Source of the DNA: Spirochaetia bacterium
GTDB taxonomy: Bacteria > Spirochaetota > Spirochaetia > JABMQR01
Length of the DNA stretch: 18,342 nucleotides
Assembly: GCA_016784705.1 (NCBI GenBank)
Contig: JADHUD010000017.1
Span: 1-18,342 of the forward strand
Direction: 5' to 3'
Position 1 is the first letter of the stretch; the number at the start of each line of letters is the position of its first letter. This document shows, one piece after another, positions 1 through 7,943 of the stretch. The notes beneath the pieces were generated by a model. That model worked only from the letters and a program-made list of their open reading frames with translations, was not told where the DNA came from and searched no databases. The position numbers and the translations under genes were made by a program.

Positions 1-1521
1 ATTCGAGCGTGTGCTGACGGCATAAGGCACTAAGGCTATTGGTTCCCACTCCCATAGCTCATTGCCGATTCTATTTGTATATGCATACAGCATAAATGTA
101 TCTGTGTTATAATCAGTGATCATAAAATCAGACCCGATTGCACTTAATGAAGTGTTCCAGTAACCGGTTTTTTTATTCTGGTCTGAATCAATAAATACAT
201 AGTAATTATATGCATCCAAATCAACGGGACCTGCAAAGTCCATACGCATGAACATACTTATATTATCCGGATCATTAGCCATCCAGAGATCTATAATGTC
301 AACACCGGCAGTAGCACAGTCTTCTGTCTCATTCGGGGTGTATACTCCCTTGCTCCAGATTAATGCATCATCAAGTTTTTCAACACCTTCCTGAATTCCG
401 CCATTGACAATCCAGTCAGTAAGATAACCGTCAACCGTAATTGAAGCATCTCCCACATAATCCAGAGCCAGCACGGTGAATCCGCCTGTTCTGTCAGCTT
501 CCGCATTGATTTTTGGTGCCCAATAATATCTGTTCCGCACCTCATCGCCGGGCCAGTAAAAACCTTCAAACAGCAGCAGGTCTATATCATTTTCAATTTG
601 CTTACCCCAGGTACCAAGATATGGAGTTCCGTCTTCCTGTTTCTGGTTTGGATCAAAATAGACAAGGGTTCTGTTCAGCAGAATCAGTTTATCCGGATAC
701 CAATTCCTCAGCTGTTCTATAAATTTCTGCCCTCCATCAGCAACCCATTCAAAATAGAAAGGGAACCCCCATCCCAAAGGATTTACTATATCCATGGTAT
801 CAAGGAACACTCCATCACACTGGTATAGCGAAAACATTTCATCCAAACCGACAAAACCGTCCTGTTCTTTTTCACCATTTTTCAATACGGTTTGATAATC
901 AGGATTTCCCGGATCGGCATAACAGCCTAGATATTGCCAGTTCCTGTCCGGCAGGCCGTCTTTATCGCGGTCATCAAGATAATATGATGGATATCCGTTA
1001 TTCTGGTACACTTTCTCTTTATTTTCATAATCCCAATAGACAGGACCTTTTTCGTCACCAGTTTCCAGAGGCTGCTGATGATCTTTGTCGGTTTGAATAT
1101 CTTCACCGACAGACAGGTATCCAATGACGAGGACATCATCTTCAGTACCTGAGATCCCATCATGCCCTTTGCGTAAGGAGATGATATGTTCAGGGTTGAT
1201 ATCATTATTGGTCAAATGCAGAAGAACCATGCCGAAATCTTTTGCTGTATTAAGATAACTTGTATTCAGCTGAATTTCGTTCCAGTTGCCGAAGAACCAG
1301 AGATAATTTATACCATCAGTTATCTTTTTTCTCATCTGCTCACGTACTGACAGTTCTTCAGGAATAGCGGGAAAGCCGGTCTGTTCGGAGTCTGCCTTTA
1401 CACCGGTTGGGTTCTGTATGGAAGTATATTCTGTTTCAGCAGCAATTCCGGACTTCGTAGAGCACCCCGGGAGTACAAGAAAAAAGAGATACAGCATTAT
1501 AAGAAAATAGTTTTTGCGCAC
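1..1521 (-). CDS. GH114-like (endo-alpha-1,4-polygalactosaminidase / TM1410 type) lipoprotein, 3' end outside window
   Basis: An open frame of 507 codons runs from a GTG at 1521 to the left edge without a stop, so the C-terminus is missing. The GTG is chosen because AGGA lies 7 nt upstream. A lipoprotein-type signal follows (hydrophobic residues 6-19, then L-P-G-C20), so the product should be membrane-anchored outside the cytoplasm. Residues about 60-345 look like the TIM-barrel GH114/TM1410 family: YLWFFGNW near 73, VIGYLSVGED near 132 (family motif with the acidic residue after G), YPSYYLDD near 176, and DGVFLDTMD near 236, a likely catalytic Asp region. ITVDGYLTDW (361-370) begins a second domain of the CBM9/DOMON-like beta-sandwich kind, with FIDSDQNKKTGYW and an IGSDFMI motif. 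Family members hydrolyse or are predicted to hydrolyse alpha-linked amino-sugar polymers. The substrate here is inference. The family call is moderately sure, the frame very sure. Confidence 0.72.
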   Translation of the reverse strand, partial: MRKNYFLIMLYLFFLVLPGCSTKSGIAAETEYTSIQNPTGVKADSEQTGFPAIPEELSVREQMRKKITDGINYLWFFGNWNEIQLNTSYLNTAKDFGMVLLHLTNNDINPEHIISLRKGHDGISGTEDDVLVIGYLSVGEDIQTDKDHQQPLETGDEKGPVYWDYENKEKVYQNNGYPSYYLDDRDKDGLPDRNWQYLGCYADPGNPDYQTVLKNGEKEQDGFVGLDEMFSLYQCDGVFLDTMDIVNPLGWGFPFYFEWVADGGQKFIEQLRNWYPDKLILLNRTLVYFDPNQKQEDGTPYLGTWGKQIENDIDLLLFEGFYWPGDEVRNRYYWAPKINAEADRTGGFTVLALDYVGDASITVDGYLTDWIVNGGIQEGVEKLDDALIWSKGVYTPNETEDCATAGVDIIDLWMANDPDNISMFMRMDFAGPVDLDAYNYYVFIDSDQNKKTGYWNTSLSAIGSDFMITDYNTDTFMLYAYTNRIGNELWEWEPIALVPYAVSTRSN

Positions 1522-1685
1522 TAATATATCCTTGTATGAAGCATGTCTGCACCTGTTGTCAGAACCCTTCTTACGACATAATACTACATCTATTATGCAT
1601 TGGACAGTTCACTGCATTGGGTTAACGCTATTATTGTGTTATGGACAGCTGGTTGTAAGAATACTAAAATTATTCTAAAGTAAAT
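1522..1685 (-). promoter_or_regulatory. Repeat-rich leader region upstream of the GH114-like gene
   Basis: The 164-bp gap between the pfkB-type gene and the GTG-started glycosidase holds several short repeats. There is a perfect inverted repeat CATAATA-7 nt-TATTATG at 1577-1597. Reading the minus strand, an imperfect direct repeat CTGTCCA...ATAATAG occurs twice. On the plus strand GCATTGG occurs at 1597-1603 and 1614-1620. A possible but weak promoter is TTACAA-17-AATAAT, read leftwards. No convincing Rho-independent terminator for the preceding kinase gene is visible; the AGAATA/TATTCT hairpin just after its stop lacks a T-run. Confidence 0.35.
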
Positions 1686-2612
1686 CTACTTATTACCCAA
1701 AGTTCCCGGGAGCAATTGAAGTGCATTCCTGGCTCCGCATTCCTGGCCTTTTATTACTGCTTCACGTATTGAACCGCCGGAAGCAAGAATTGATGCCATT
1801 CCGGCGGTAAAAGCATCTCCTGACCCTATAGTATTAACCGGTACAACTTTCTGAACGGGAAGAGCAGAAACTTGATTCTTCTCAATAAAGAGTGTTGGAT
1901 TTGCACCTGAAGTGATTACAGAAATAGTATTGAATTTTCTATTGATAATTTTCATCTGCTCTATTACAAAGTCTTTATACTCTGGATGAATTGTATGCTC
2001 TCCCTGTTCAGCATCCGGATAAAAGGTGCGTAAAAATTCCGAAAAATTTGGCTTAATAATATCGGGTTTATACTCCAGTGAATTTAATAAATCAGCACCC
2101 TTAATATCCAGAATTACAAATTTTCCCTGGTTTTTTGCACTATAGACCATTTGCGGTATAACAGATTCGGGATATCCGGGGGCTTTTGTTCCGGCTATAA
2201 TAACTGCATCGAAATGAGGAAGAGCTCCCTCATAAGCCGCCAGCATTTTTTCATAGGTAGATTCTAAAACGGCTTCAGGTTCTTCAACAATCTCAGTAGT
2301 TGTGTGATTGCGGGAGTTCAGCAGGGTATAGCAGGTTCGGATTTCGCTGCCCGATTCAACCCAGAGAAATGGTATTTTATCAATTTCAATTAATGACAGA
2401 AAATAGTCTGAAAGGCTGCCGCCTAAATGGGTCAGGTGCCTGACTTGTTCTCCCAGCTGCATGAGGATGCGGGCTGTATTAACGCCCTTTCCGGCTAAAT
2501 TAAGATGATAATTACTGCTGCGGTTTACCTCATTTTCCAGCAAATCTGAGAGTACGATAGTTTTCTGGAAAGTCGGATTCAAGCAGACAACAAGGAAACG
2601 TGCTTTACTCAT
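1686..2612 (-). CDS. PfkB/LacC-family sugar (phosphate) kinase, 1-phosphofructokinase-like
   Basis: The protein has 308 residues, the usual length for cytosolic PfkB-fold kinases of the FruK/LacC branch, which phosphorylate a sugar phosphate with ATP. Visible motifs are LNPTFQKTI at 11-19 (family LNPAxDxTI, with the usual Asp replaced by Gln), AGKGVNTA at 40-47 (substrate-binding GKGxN), KPNFSEF at 187-193, and NTIGSGDAFTAG at 260-271, with the catalytic base expected at D266 and the anion hole formed by G263-G265. The ATG lies 3 bp after the dCMP deaminase stop, and its Shine-Dalgarno GGAGG is inside the end of that gene, so the two are translationally coupled. The exact substrate (fructose-1-P, tagatose-6-P or another) cannot be read from sequence alone. 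The Asp-to-Gln change in the first motif argues for caution. Confidence 0.85.
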   Translation of the reverse strand: MSKARFLVVCLNPTFQKTIVLSDLLENEVNRSSNYHLNLAGKGVNTARILMQLGEQVRHLTHLGGSLSDYFLSLIEIDKIPFLWVESGSEIRTCYTLLNSRNHTTTEIVEEPEAVLESTYEKMLAAYEGALPHFDAVIIAGTKAPGYPESVIPQMVYSAKNQGKFVILDIKGADLLNSLEYKPDIIKPNFSEFLRTFYPDAEQGEHTIHPEYKDFVIEQMKIINRKFNTISVITSGANPTLFIEKNQVSALPVQKVVPVNTIGSGDAFTAGMASILASGGSIREAVIKGQECGARNALQLLPGTLGNK

Positions 2613-2615
2613 ATT

Positions 2616-3110
2616 TTAATCCTCCACGACGAGATCAAGGACAATTTTGTTATGTTTTGGAATGAGCCTGCGGTATGCTACACCGGCCTGATCCAGCATC
2701 ATTTTTGAAGCTTTAACGATATCTGTTTGTGCATATTTGTCAGAGAGATAGATGATCTCCTCTATTCCTGACTGTATAATGGCTTTTGCACACTCATTAC
2801 AGGGGAACAGGGCAATGTAGATTGATGCTCCTTTCAAATCCCGTGAGATGCTGTTGAGGATTGCGTTCAGCTCGGCATGACAGACAAAGGGGTATTTGGT
2901 GTCGAGGAAGTTTCCCTCTCTGGCCCAGGGGAGAATATTGTCATCGCAGCCCTTCGGGAATCCATTATAACCGACTCCTACAATCTTTTTGTCCTTATTC
3001 ACAATACAGGCACCTACCTGGGTGGATGGATCTTTGGAGCGCTGTGCTGAGAGAAGCGCTGCACCCATGAAGTATTCGTCCCAGCCTATGTAATCTTGTC
3101 GTTTTCCCAT
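2616..3110 (-). CDS. Deoxycytidylate (dCMP) deaminase, ComEB-like
   Basis: The protein has 164 residues and belongs to the zinc-dependent cytidine/deoxycytidylate deaminase family, which converts dCMP to dUMP and so feeds thymidylate synthesis in the cytosol. The zinc site is complete: H78-A-E80 (E80 is the proton shuttle) and PCNEC with C104 and C107. Upstream, GYNGFPKGC at 48-55 is the nucleotide-binding loop typical of dCMP deaminases, and PSTQVGACIV at 28-37 is also conserved. The start is supported by GGGAGAG upstream of the ATG. The gene lies 40 bp downstream of the second lamin-tail gene and 3 bp upstream of the PfkB-type kinase, so it is probably co-transcribed with the kinase and possibly with the cotH cassette. 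Confidence 0.93.
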   Translation of the reverse strand: MGKRQDYIGWDEYFMGAALLSAQRSKDPSTQVGACIVNKDKKIVGVGYNGFPKGCDDNILPWAREGNFLDTKYPFVCHAELNAILNSISRDLKGASIYIALFPCNECAKAIIQSGIEEIIYLSDKYAQTDIVKASKMMLDQAGVAYRRLIPKHNKIVLDLVVED

Positions 3111-3150
3111 GTAAAATCTCTCCCAAATAGTGATGTTATTAGAATGATTC

Positions 3151-4155
3151 CTAGAAACGCCTTTTGTTTTCCTCTCCGGGAGTTGGCAGCAGCCCGGTTT
3201 CCCAGATCAAATTATCAATTCCCATTAATCCTATACTTGTATGATGACCATCTTCCCAGGAATAAGAATCTATTACTGTTCCCAGATAATTGAGAAATAC
3301 TGAATCACTTTTCCCTAACCCAAAGGTGTTATCGGGAGAGCTGTTGAGAATTACGTTCTCATTCATATCCAAGCATGGATCGTATTCGTCTGGAAACAAT
3401 ACTATATACTCACCAGGCTGAATAATCAGATCAGAGGGTAGGTGTAACCCGGGAGATCCACTTTCGTCTAATACTGATATTCCCTTGCCGGAGATTGGAT
3501 TGCTGCCATAGTTATAGAGTTCTATATAGTCATGCGGGCAATAGGAGCACTCTTTTGTTTGGATTTCGTTCAATCGTAAAGTTGGTTTTATCTCCGGTAC
3601 TGGATATGGCTTGTTTTTACTCCCGGGTGTTGGAATCAGAGAATCGTACAATTCTATACTTCCATCAGGGAAATAACCCCAGGAATTAGCTGCACCGCCC
3701 CATCCCAGTATGTCAACAAGGATTTCCTGAAAATTGTTATTGTACATTAAACGTACTTCATCTCCTGCATTTAATCCGAAATTATGCGATTCGGTTGCAT
3801 AGATAATAGGAACATCTGCAGGGAGCGAGATAGAAACAGAGGCTTGATCCGGGATTATGACCAGAAAACCTTTTGATTTAATAACAACTCCTTCCGGAAT
3901 AGGAATGGCTTCAGAATAATCCTGTTTACTATCTAATATATACCATCCTTTGGGAAACTGTACTGCAAACGGAGCTGTGTTATATATTTCAATAAAATCA
4001 AAAACACCGGCGGAGCGGACTTCATTAATTTTCAACATAGTTATTTCAAATTTGGGGATTTCCTGCTCTGTAATTTGAGGTGTGTTGTTATCAGCATAAA
4101 CATTGAAGAGTATACACGTTGTAAGAAGCACGTAAAAAATACATTTTTTCATCAA
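3151..4155 (-). CDS. Exported protein with two lamin-tail domains (cassette copy B)
   Basis: The protein has 334 residues if the TTG at 4155 is the start, 333 from the ATG right after it. TTG is preferred slightly because it sits 6 nt after AGGA and aligns with the ATG of the paralogue ending at 6922. An N-terminal signal peptide ends near VYA-DN (about residue 22). Two lamin-tail (LTD) beta-sandwich domains follow: about 38-165 (LKINEVRS, DFIEIYNTAP, GWYILD, ending LIPTPGSKN) and about 190-330 (LRLNEIQT, DYIELYNYGS, ending LLPTPGEEN). LTDs in bacteria are found on secreted or cell-surface proteins and are thought to mediate binding. No catalytic domain is visible. The gene starts 11 bp after the cotH-type gene and was clearly duplicated together with it. 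The function is inferred to be a partner or substrate of that protein. Confidence 0.85.
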   Translation of the reverse strand: MMKKCIFYVLLTTCILFNVYADNNTPQITEQEIPKFEITMLKINEVRSAGVFDFIEIYNTAPFAVQFPKGWYILDSKQDYSEAIPIPEGVVIKSKGFLVIIPDQASVSISLPADVPIIYATESHNFGLNAGDEVRLMYNNNFQEILVDILGWGGAANSWGYFPDGSIELYDSLIPTPGSKNKPYPVPEIKPTLRLNEIQTKECSYCPHDYIELYNYGSNPISGKGISVLDESGSPGLHLPSDLIIQPGEYIVLFPDEYDPCLDMNENVILNSSPDNTFGLGKSDSVFLNYLGTVIDSYSWEDGHHTSIGLMGIDNLIWETGLLPTPGEENKRRF

Positions 4156-4166
4156 ATTATATCCTA

Positions 4167-6854
4167 TTACTCCAATTCAAAAAGTTCAATGTTATCAATA
4201 TAAAAAGTGATTCCTGGAGGTAGTTTTCCTGCTCTAAACTGTAGTCGGGCATTCGGATCGGATTCAGCTGTCATAGTAAATACAGTTTTGTATGTTTGCC
4301 AATCATATGAAGGAGCAGCTTCTATTTGTGCATAACTTTTATAATCAGAGGTTGATTTGAATAGATATACAAGTACTGTATTGTTGAGATCAAATTGCTG
4401 ATTACATTTGATCCTGAAGGATAGTTCATAACTTATACCGGTTTCAAGGTTTATTTCATCGTGAACAAATGCAACAATATCAGATTCATTGTTACTCTGC
4501 TGATAGTTTGCTTCTATTTGTACTCTTCCGACATAATTTTCTTCTTCTTCAATTTCTATTATTTCCTGAATGGAAACATCGCTACTCCAACGCAGGTTCC
4601 AGTCTGCTGAGAATTTATCAAAAGATCCATTCGTAACAATATTTTCTCCGGTTGGTATATATTCTGTGTTTAATTCCTCAAGATACTGAGCTATATATGC
4701 AGGGCGCTTGGCAGCGAATTCCCGTAATATATCAACTTGATAATACCAGCGGTTGATAGAGGTGTCTTTTTTATCACCTGAAGAGGGCCTCATATAAGAA
4801 GGGTATTCCGGGAGCCATCTGGTTATTTGACGGGGAACATGGGGCTCAATATTTTTTGCCAGCATATCAATAATAGAAATAAGTCTTTTTGTTCCAAGTA
4901 AAGCATTGGGATTGACAATTACCCCATCCTCAGCGCCTACTAATTCTTCATACCGTTGGATAAACTGCTCTTTAAATTTCTGGTTGAGCATTAAACTATT
5001 AAATATCTGTACGATTTGCCTGATACTGGTTGATGTCAGTAAGCGGTTAATCGAGTTGTAATCCGGTCTGCCGATAACTTTTTCATCATAGGGATTGTTT
5101 CTGGACCAGAATTCTTCTGTATCATAGGATGCGTCGGTGTCATAGATTATCAATCGCCAAACTGAATCCTGCTCCCAGGATTTCCATGCTTTTACATTGT
5201 TTGAGGGCCAGTCTCCATTATTGATAAATGTTTCTACGATGATATAATTAATAAAGGAATCAATATCGATATATTCTCCTACCTGATCATAGTATCTGTC
5301 GAGATACAAATTAGATTTTGTAATAAAATTGAACATTTCAATATACGTGTGATTCGTTCCGCTGCGTGCATCAGGTTCAGAGGTACCAAAGATCAGGTCT
5401 ACCTGATCCGGATCTACCAAATAGGTGTCTTCAATCATTTCCTCATTTATTTTTTCCCGAATATTACTAATACCCCAGAACTGACCATTAATAAAGAGGA
5501 GCGCCTGTTGATAGTCCTGAGCGTCGAGACCCAGCGGTTTCACAAGTTCGCTGGTAACCAGATCTCGCATGAGCGCACGCGGGAAATCCGAGGCACCTGT
5601 TCTGAGTAATAACGAATAAATCATACTGGAATTATTGTGGAAAAAGAGGTTTTCGATATCTCTGTCCCGTGAAATAATTGCCAGTGATTTGTTGGGAAAT
5701 TCACGCGTGGCTGAACCGAATATCCGCAACTGGCAAGTGATATCAATATCAGGCTTTTGTTTTGAAGAATCTGTGAAGTAGGCGAAACGTACAGGAATTT
5801 CCCAGTCATCCTGGATGTAGTTCGGCTCTTCCGGATCCATGCCGGTAACATAAATTCCCCTTGTATCATCCCACAGGTTAGCTGGATCAGTTGTGAGAGA
5901 AATTACCGGTATGTTACTTTCTTCATTAATAAAATAGGTATAGGTTACTTCAGGCCCCGCTGCAAGATTTTTGTAAAATCTGGCTTTGATAATCGAGGTT
6001 TTTTCTAAAATAATATTTTCTTCATATAAAATCCCTGTTTTGTTAGATGGGTATTTCCATTCATATCGGTTTAGAGCCTGGTACTGTGTGTCAAATATTA
6101 CACCATCGTTTATGGTATAGCGCAGCTCATATCCATTTGGAATAGACTTTGCGAATACTTCCAGTGTATCTTCAGAATTATAAAAACCACTATCTAATGA
6201 CAGTTCCGGAATCGGAATAACCAGGGAGTTTGATTCTCCGGGAGTCGGATTAGTAAAATATTTCCAGGAAGGTAACCCATCACCAGAACGGCCTACAGAA
6301 GATTCTTCAGGTGGCGCCAAGGTTTCAAGAGTATCCTGAATTTGACATGCTGTAGAAGTAAGGTACAAAACTTCCAGAGCATTATCTATTGTGAAGTTTG
6401 TATGATATTGAGAGCTATTTCTACCGGTTCTCCGATCCTTTCCGGATAGGTATATTACTATATGCTCTCCGGGATCAAGGATATAGGTTGCTGAGAACAT
6501 CCATTTTTTTAGATAGAGACGATCATCAGAGAGATACCAGCCTTTTAAATTCACCGATTCGGTACCTGTATTATACAACTCAACCCAATCAGAATAATCA
6601 CCATCCTCATCTTCGAGGAGGTTCGTATTCCACCCGGCTAGTTCATTGATTACAATGCTTTTCCGGATAATCGGTTCAAGTTTTGCCGGAATATATTTTT
6701 CAATTTTTGAGAAATCTTCCATATTTTCACTCTGAAGATCCTCAGGTGCAGGTGCTCTGTAACCGGGAAAAAGGAAAATAAAAATAAGAATCAATAATAG
6801 GGCTTTAAATTCTTCAGATAATTTTTTTATAGGTATTAAACGGCAATAAATCAT
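4167..6854 (-). CDS. Exported LTD-CotH kinase-like protein (cassette copy B)
   Basis: The protein has 895 residues. In order: a long hydrophobic N-terminus (19-29); an LTD domain about 66-205 (IVINELAGWN, DWVELYNTG, ending NPTPGESN); a chitobiase C-terminal-like segment about 215-310 (YELRYTINDG); a CotH-kinase domain about 315-730; and a carbohydrate-binding-like beta-sandwich about 738-895 (NIVTNGSFD...FYIDNIEL). CotH signatures are intact: LLRTGASDFPRALMRD, INGQFWGISNIREKIN, and the acidic metal-binding IIYDTDASYD near residue 570. The best known family member, Bacillus CotH, phosphorylates spore-coat proteins; secreted bacterial relatives are presumed protein kinases. Unlike copy A, the lipobox cysteine is replaced by Tyr32, so this copy is probably released or held by its hydrophobic segment. 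No Shine-Dalgarno precedes the ATG; a promoter lies 6 bp upstream (leaderless). Confidence 0.88.
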   Translation of the reverse strand: MIYCRLIPIKKLSEEFKALLLILIFIFLFPGYRAPAPEDLQSENMEDFSKIEKYIPAKLEPIIRKSIVINELAGWNTNLLEDEDGDYSDWVELYNTGTESVNLKGWYLSDDRLYLKKWMFSATYILDPGEHIVIYLSGKDRRTGRNSSQYHTNFTIDNALEVLYLTSTACQIQDTLETLAPPEESSVGRSGDGLPSWKYFTNPTPGESNSLVIPIPELSLDSGFYNSEDTLEVFAKSIPNGYELRYTINDGVIFDTQYQALNRYEWKYPSNKTGILYEENIILEKTSIIKARFYKNLAAGPEVTYTYFINEESNIPVISLTTDPANLWDDTRGIYVTGMDPEEPNYIQDDWEIPVRFAYFTDSSKQKPDIDITCQLRIFGSATREFPNKSLAIISRDRDIENLFFHNNSSMIYSLLLRTGASDFPRALMRDLVTSELVKPLGLDAQDYQQALLFINGQFWGISNIREKINEEMIEDTYLVDPDQVDLIFGTSEPDARSGTNHTYIEMFNFITKSNLYLDRYYDQVGEYIDIDSFINYIIVETFINNGDWPSNNVKAWKSWEQDSVWRLIIYDTDASYDTEEFWSRNNPYDEKVIGRPDYNSINRLLTSTSIRQIVQIFNSLMLNQKFKEQFIQRYEELVGAEDGVIVNPNALLGTKRLISIIDMLAKNIEPHVPRQITRWLPEYPSYMRPSSGDKKDTSINRWYYQVDILREFAAKRPAYIAQYLEELNTEYIPTGENIVTNGSFDKFSADWNLRWSSDVSIQEIIEIEEEENYVGRVQIEANYQQSNNESDIVAFVHDEINLETGISYELSFRIKCNQQFDLNNTVLVYLFKSTSDYKSYAQIEAAPSYDWQTYKTVFTMTAESDPNARLQFRAGKLPPGITFYIDNIELFELE

Positions 6855-6860
6855 GGAAAC

Positions 6861-6889
6861 AGTATAGAGGTGAATTTAAAAGTCGTCAA
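6861..6889 (-). promoter_or_regulatory. Leaderless-type sigma70 promoter of cotH-like copy B
   Basis: Reading leftwards: TTGACG (6889-6884), 17 bp, TATACT (6866-6861), then GTTTCC and the ATG at 6854. Transcription should begin at the A of the ATG. The flanks GTTTGACGA and CTATACT recur at the promoter of copy A. A small palindrome, TTCAA-T-TTGAA, lies just upstream of the -35 box at about 6893-6903. Confidence 0.72.
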
Positions 6890-6921
6890 ACTTCAAATTG
6901 AAATATCTTAAAAATAGCCGA

Positions 6922-7932
6922 TCAACGATTTTTGTTGGAAGAACCAGGGGTAGGTGCTAAATTTTTTTCCCAGTAAAGGGTATCCGTACCCATTAATCCT
7001 ATACTTGTATGATGCCCATCTTCCCAAGAAAGAGAATCTATTACGGTTCCCTGAAAGTATATAAATACAGAATCACTTTTCCCCAACCCAAAGGTGGTTT
7101 CAGAAGAGCTGTTGAGAATTATATTCTGACCTGAAAAAGTGATAGGATCAAATTCATTGGGAACCAATACACAATATTCTCCGGGGTCTAGGGTAAGTTC
7201 CTCAGGAAGTTCCATTACTGGAGAACCATTTCCATCTGTTACTGTTATATCTTTACAGGAAACAGTATCAGATCCATAGTTATACAACTCAATAAAATCA
7301 TAGGAGAAAACAGAAGTTTCCTTAGTCTGAATCTCATTTATTCTTAAAGTTGGTATCTTTTTTACTGAATCAGGATATACCTGATTCGGAGCTCCCGGGG
7401 TAGGAACTAAATTGTCGTATAGTTCACTGCTTCCATCAGGTAGAAATCCCCATGAATTTGCCGCTCCTCCCCAGCCAAGTATATCTACCATGATTTCCCG
7501 GGAGTTTTTATTGTACATTAACCGGACTTCATCATTCGCCTTCAAACCAAACCCAAAAGAATCATAGGCATAAATCACGGGAATTCCCTCTGGAAAAGCT
7601 GCAGTAACAAACTCATTGTCGGGTATGATCAGTAAATAACTGTTCGATCCAATAATTGTATTAGCGGGTATGGGAAGCGCTTCATCATAATCAAGCTTAC
7701 CATCCAGAAGATACCAGCCTTCAGGGAACATTACAGCATAAGGTGCAGTATTGTAAATTTCAATAAAATCAAAATCACCGGTAGATCGAATCTCGTTGAT
7801 TTTCAGCATGGTAACAGTAAATTCAGGGGGTTCAGGAATTTTACCGGATTCTTCCTGAATCAGATCATCAGAATATGCTGCAATGTGAGTTATGATCAGT
7901 ATAAATAACAATAAAAAATACTTTTTATGCAT
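6922..7932 (-). CDS. Exported protein with two lamin-tail domains (cassette copy A)
   Basis: The protein has 336 residues and is the paralogue of the gene at 3151-4155. A signal peptide (residues 1 to about 20, hydrophobic LLLFILIITHIAA) directs export. LTD 1 covers about 40-165 (LKINEIRS, DFIEIYNTAP, GWYLLD, ending LVPTPGAPN) and LTD 2 about 188-335 (LRINEIQT, DFIELYNYGS, ending LAPTPGSSN). The motif SWEDGHHTSIGLMG in the second domain is identical in the two paralogues. The start is an ATG 6 nt after AGGA, and the gene begins 11 bp after the stop of cotH-like copy A, so the two form one operon. No enzyme motif is visible. A role as a surface-bound partner of the CotH-type protein is inference from co-duplication. 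Confidence 0.87.
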   Translation of the reverse strand: MHKKYFLLLFILIITHIAAYSDDLIQEESGKIPEPPEFTVTMLKINEIRSTGDFDFIEIYNTAPYAVMFPEGWYLLDGKLDYDEALPIPANTIIGSNSYLLIIPDNEFVTAAFPEGIPVIYAYDSFGFGLKANDEVRLMYNKNSREIMVDILGWGGAANSWGFLPDGSSELYDNLVPTPGAPNQVYPDSVKKIPTLRINEIQTKETSVFSYDFIELYNYGSDTVSCKDITVTDGNGSPVMELPEELTLDPGEYCVLVPNEFDPITFSGQNIILNSSSETTFGLGKSDSVFIYFQGTVIDSLSWEDGHHTSIGLMGTDTLYWEKNLAPTPGSSNKNR

Positions 7933-7943
7933 AGCTTATCCTG

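Noticed and set aside
927..1205. A 92-codon minus-strand frame in the GH114-like gene region
   Set aside because: It is a shifted reading of the same DNA; the true frame from GTG 1521 is open to the edge and carries all the family motifs, with no frameshift.
1640..1685. Terminator after the PfkB-type kinase gene
   Set aside because: The AGAATA/TATTCT stem is short, AT-only apart from one pair, and lacks a following T-run.
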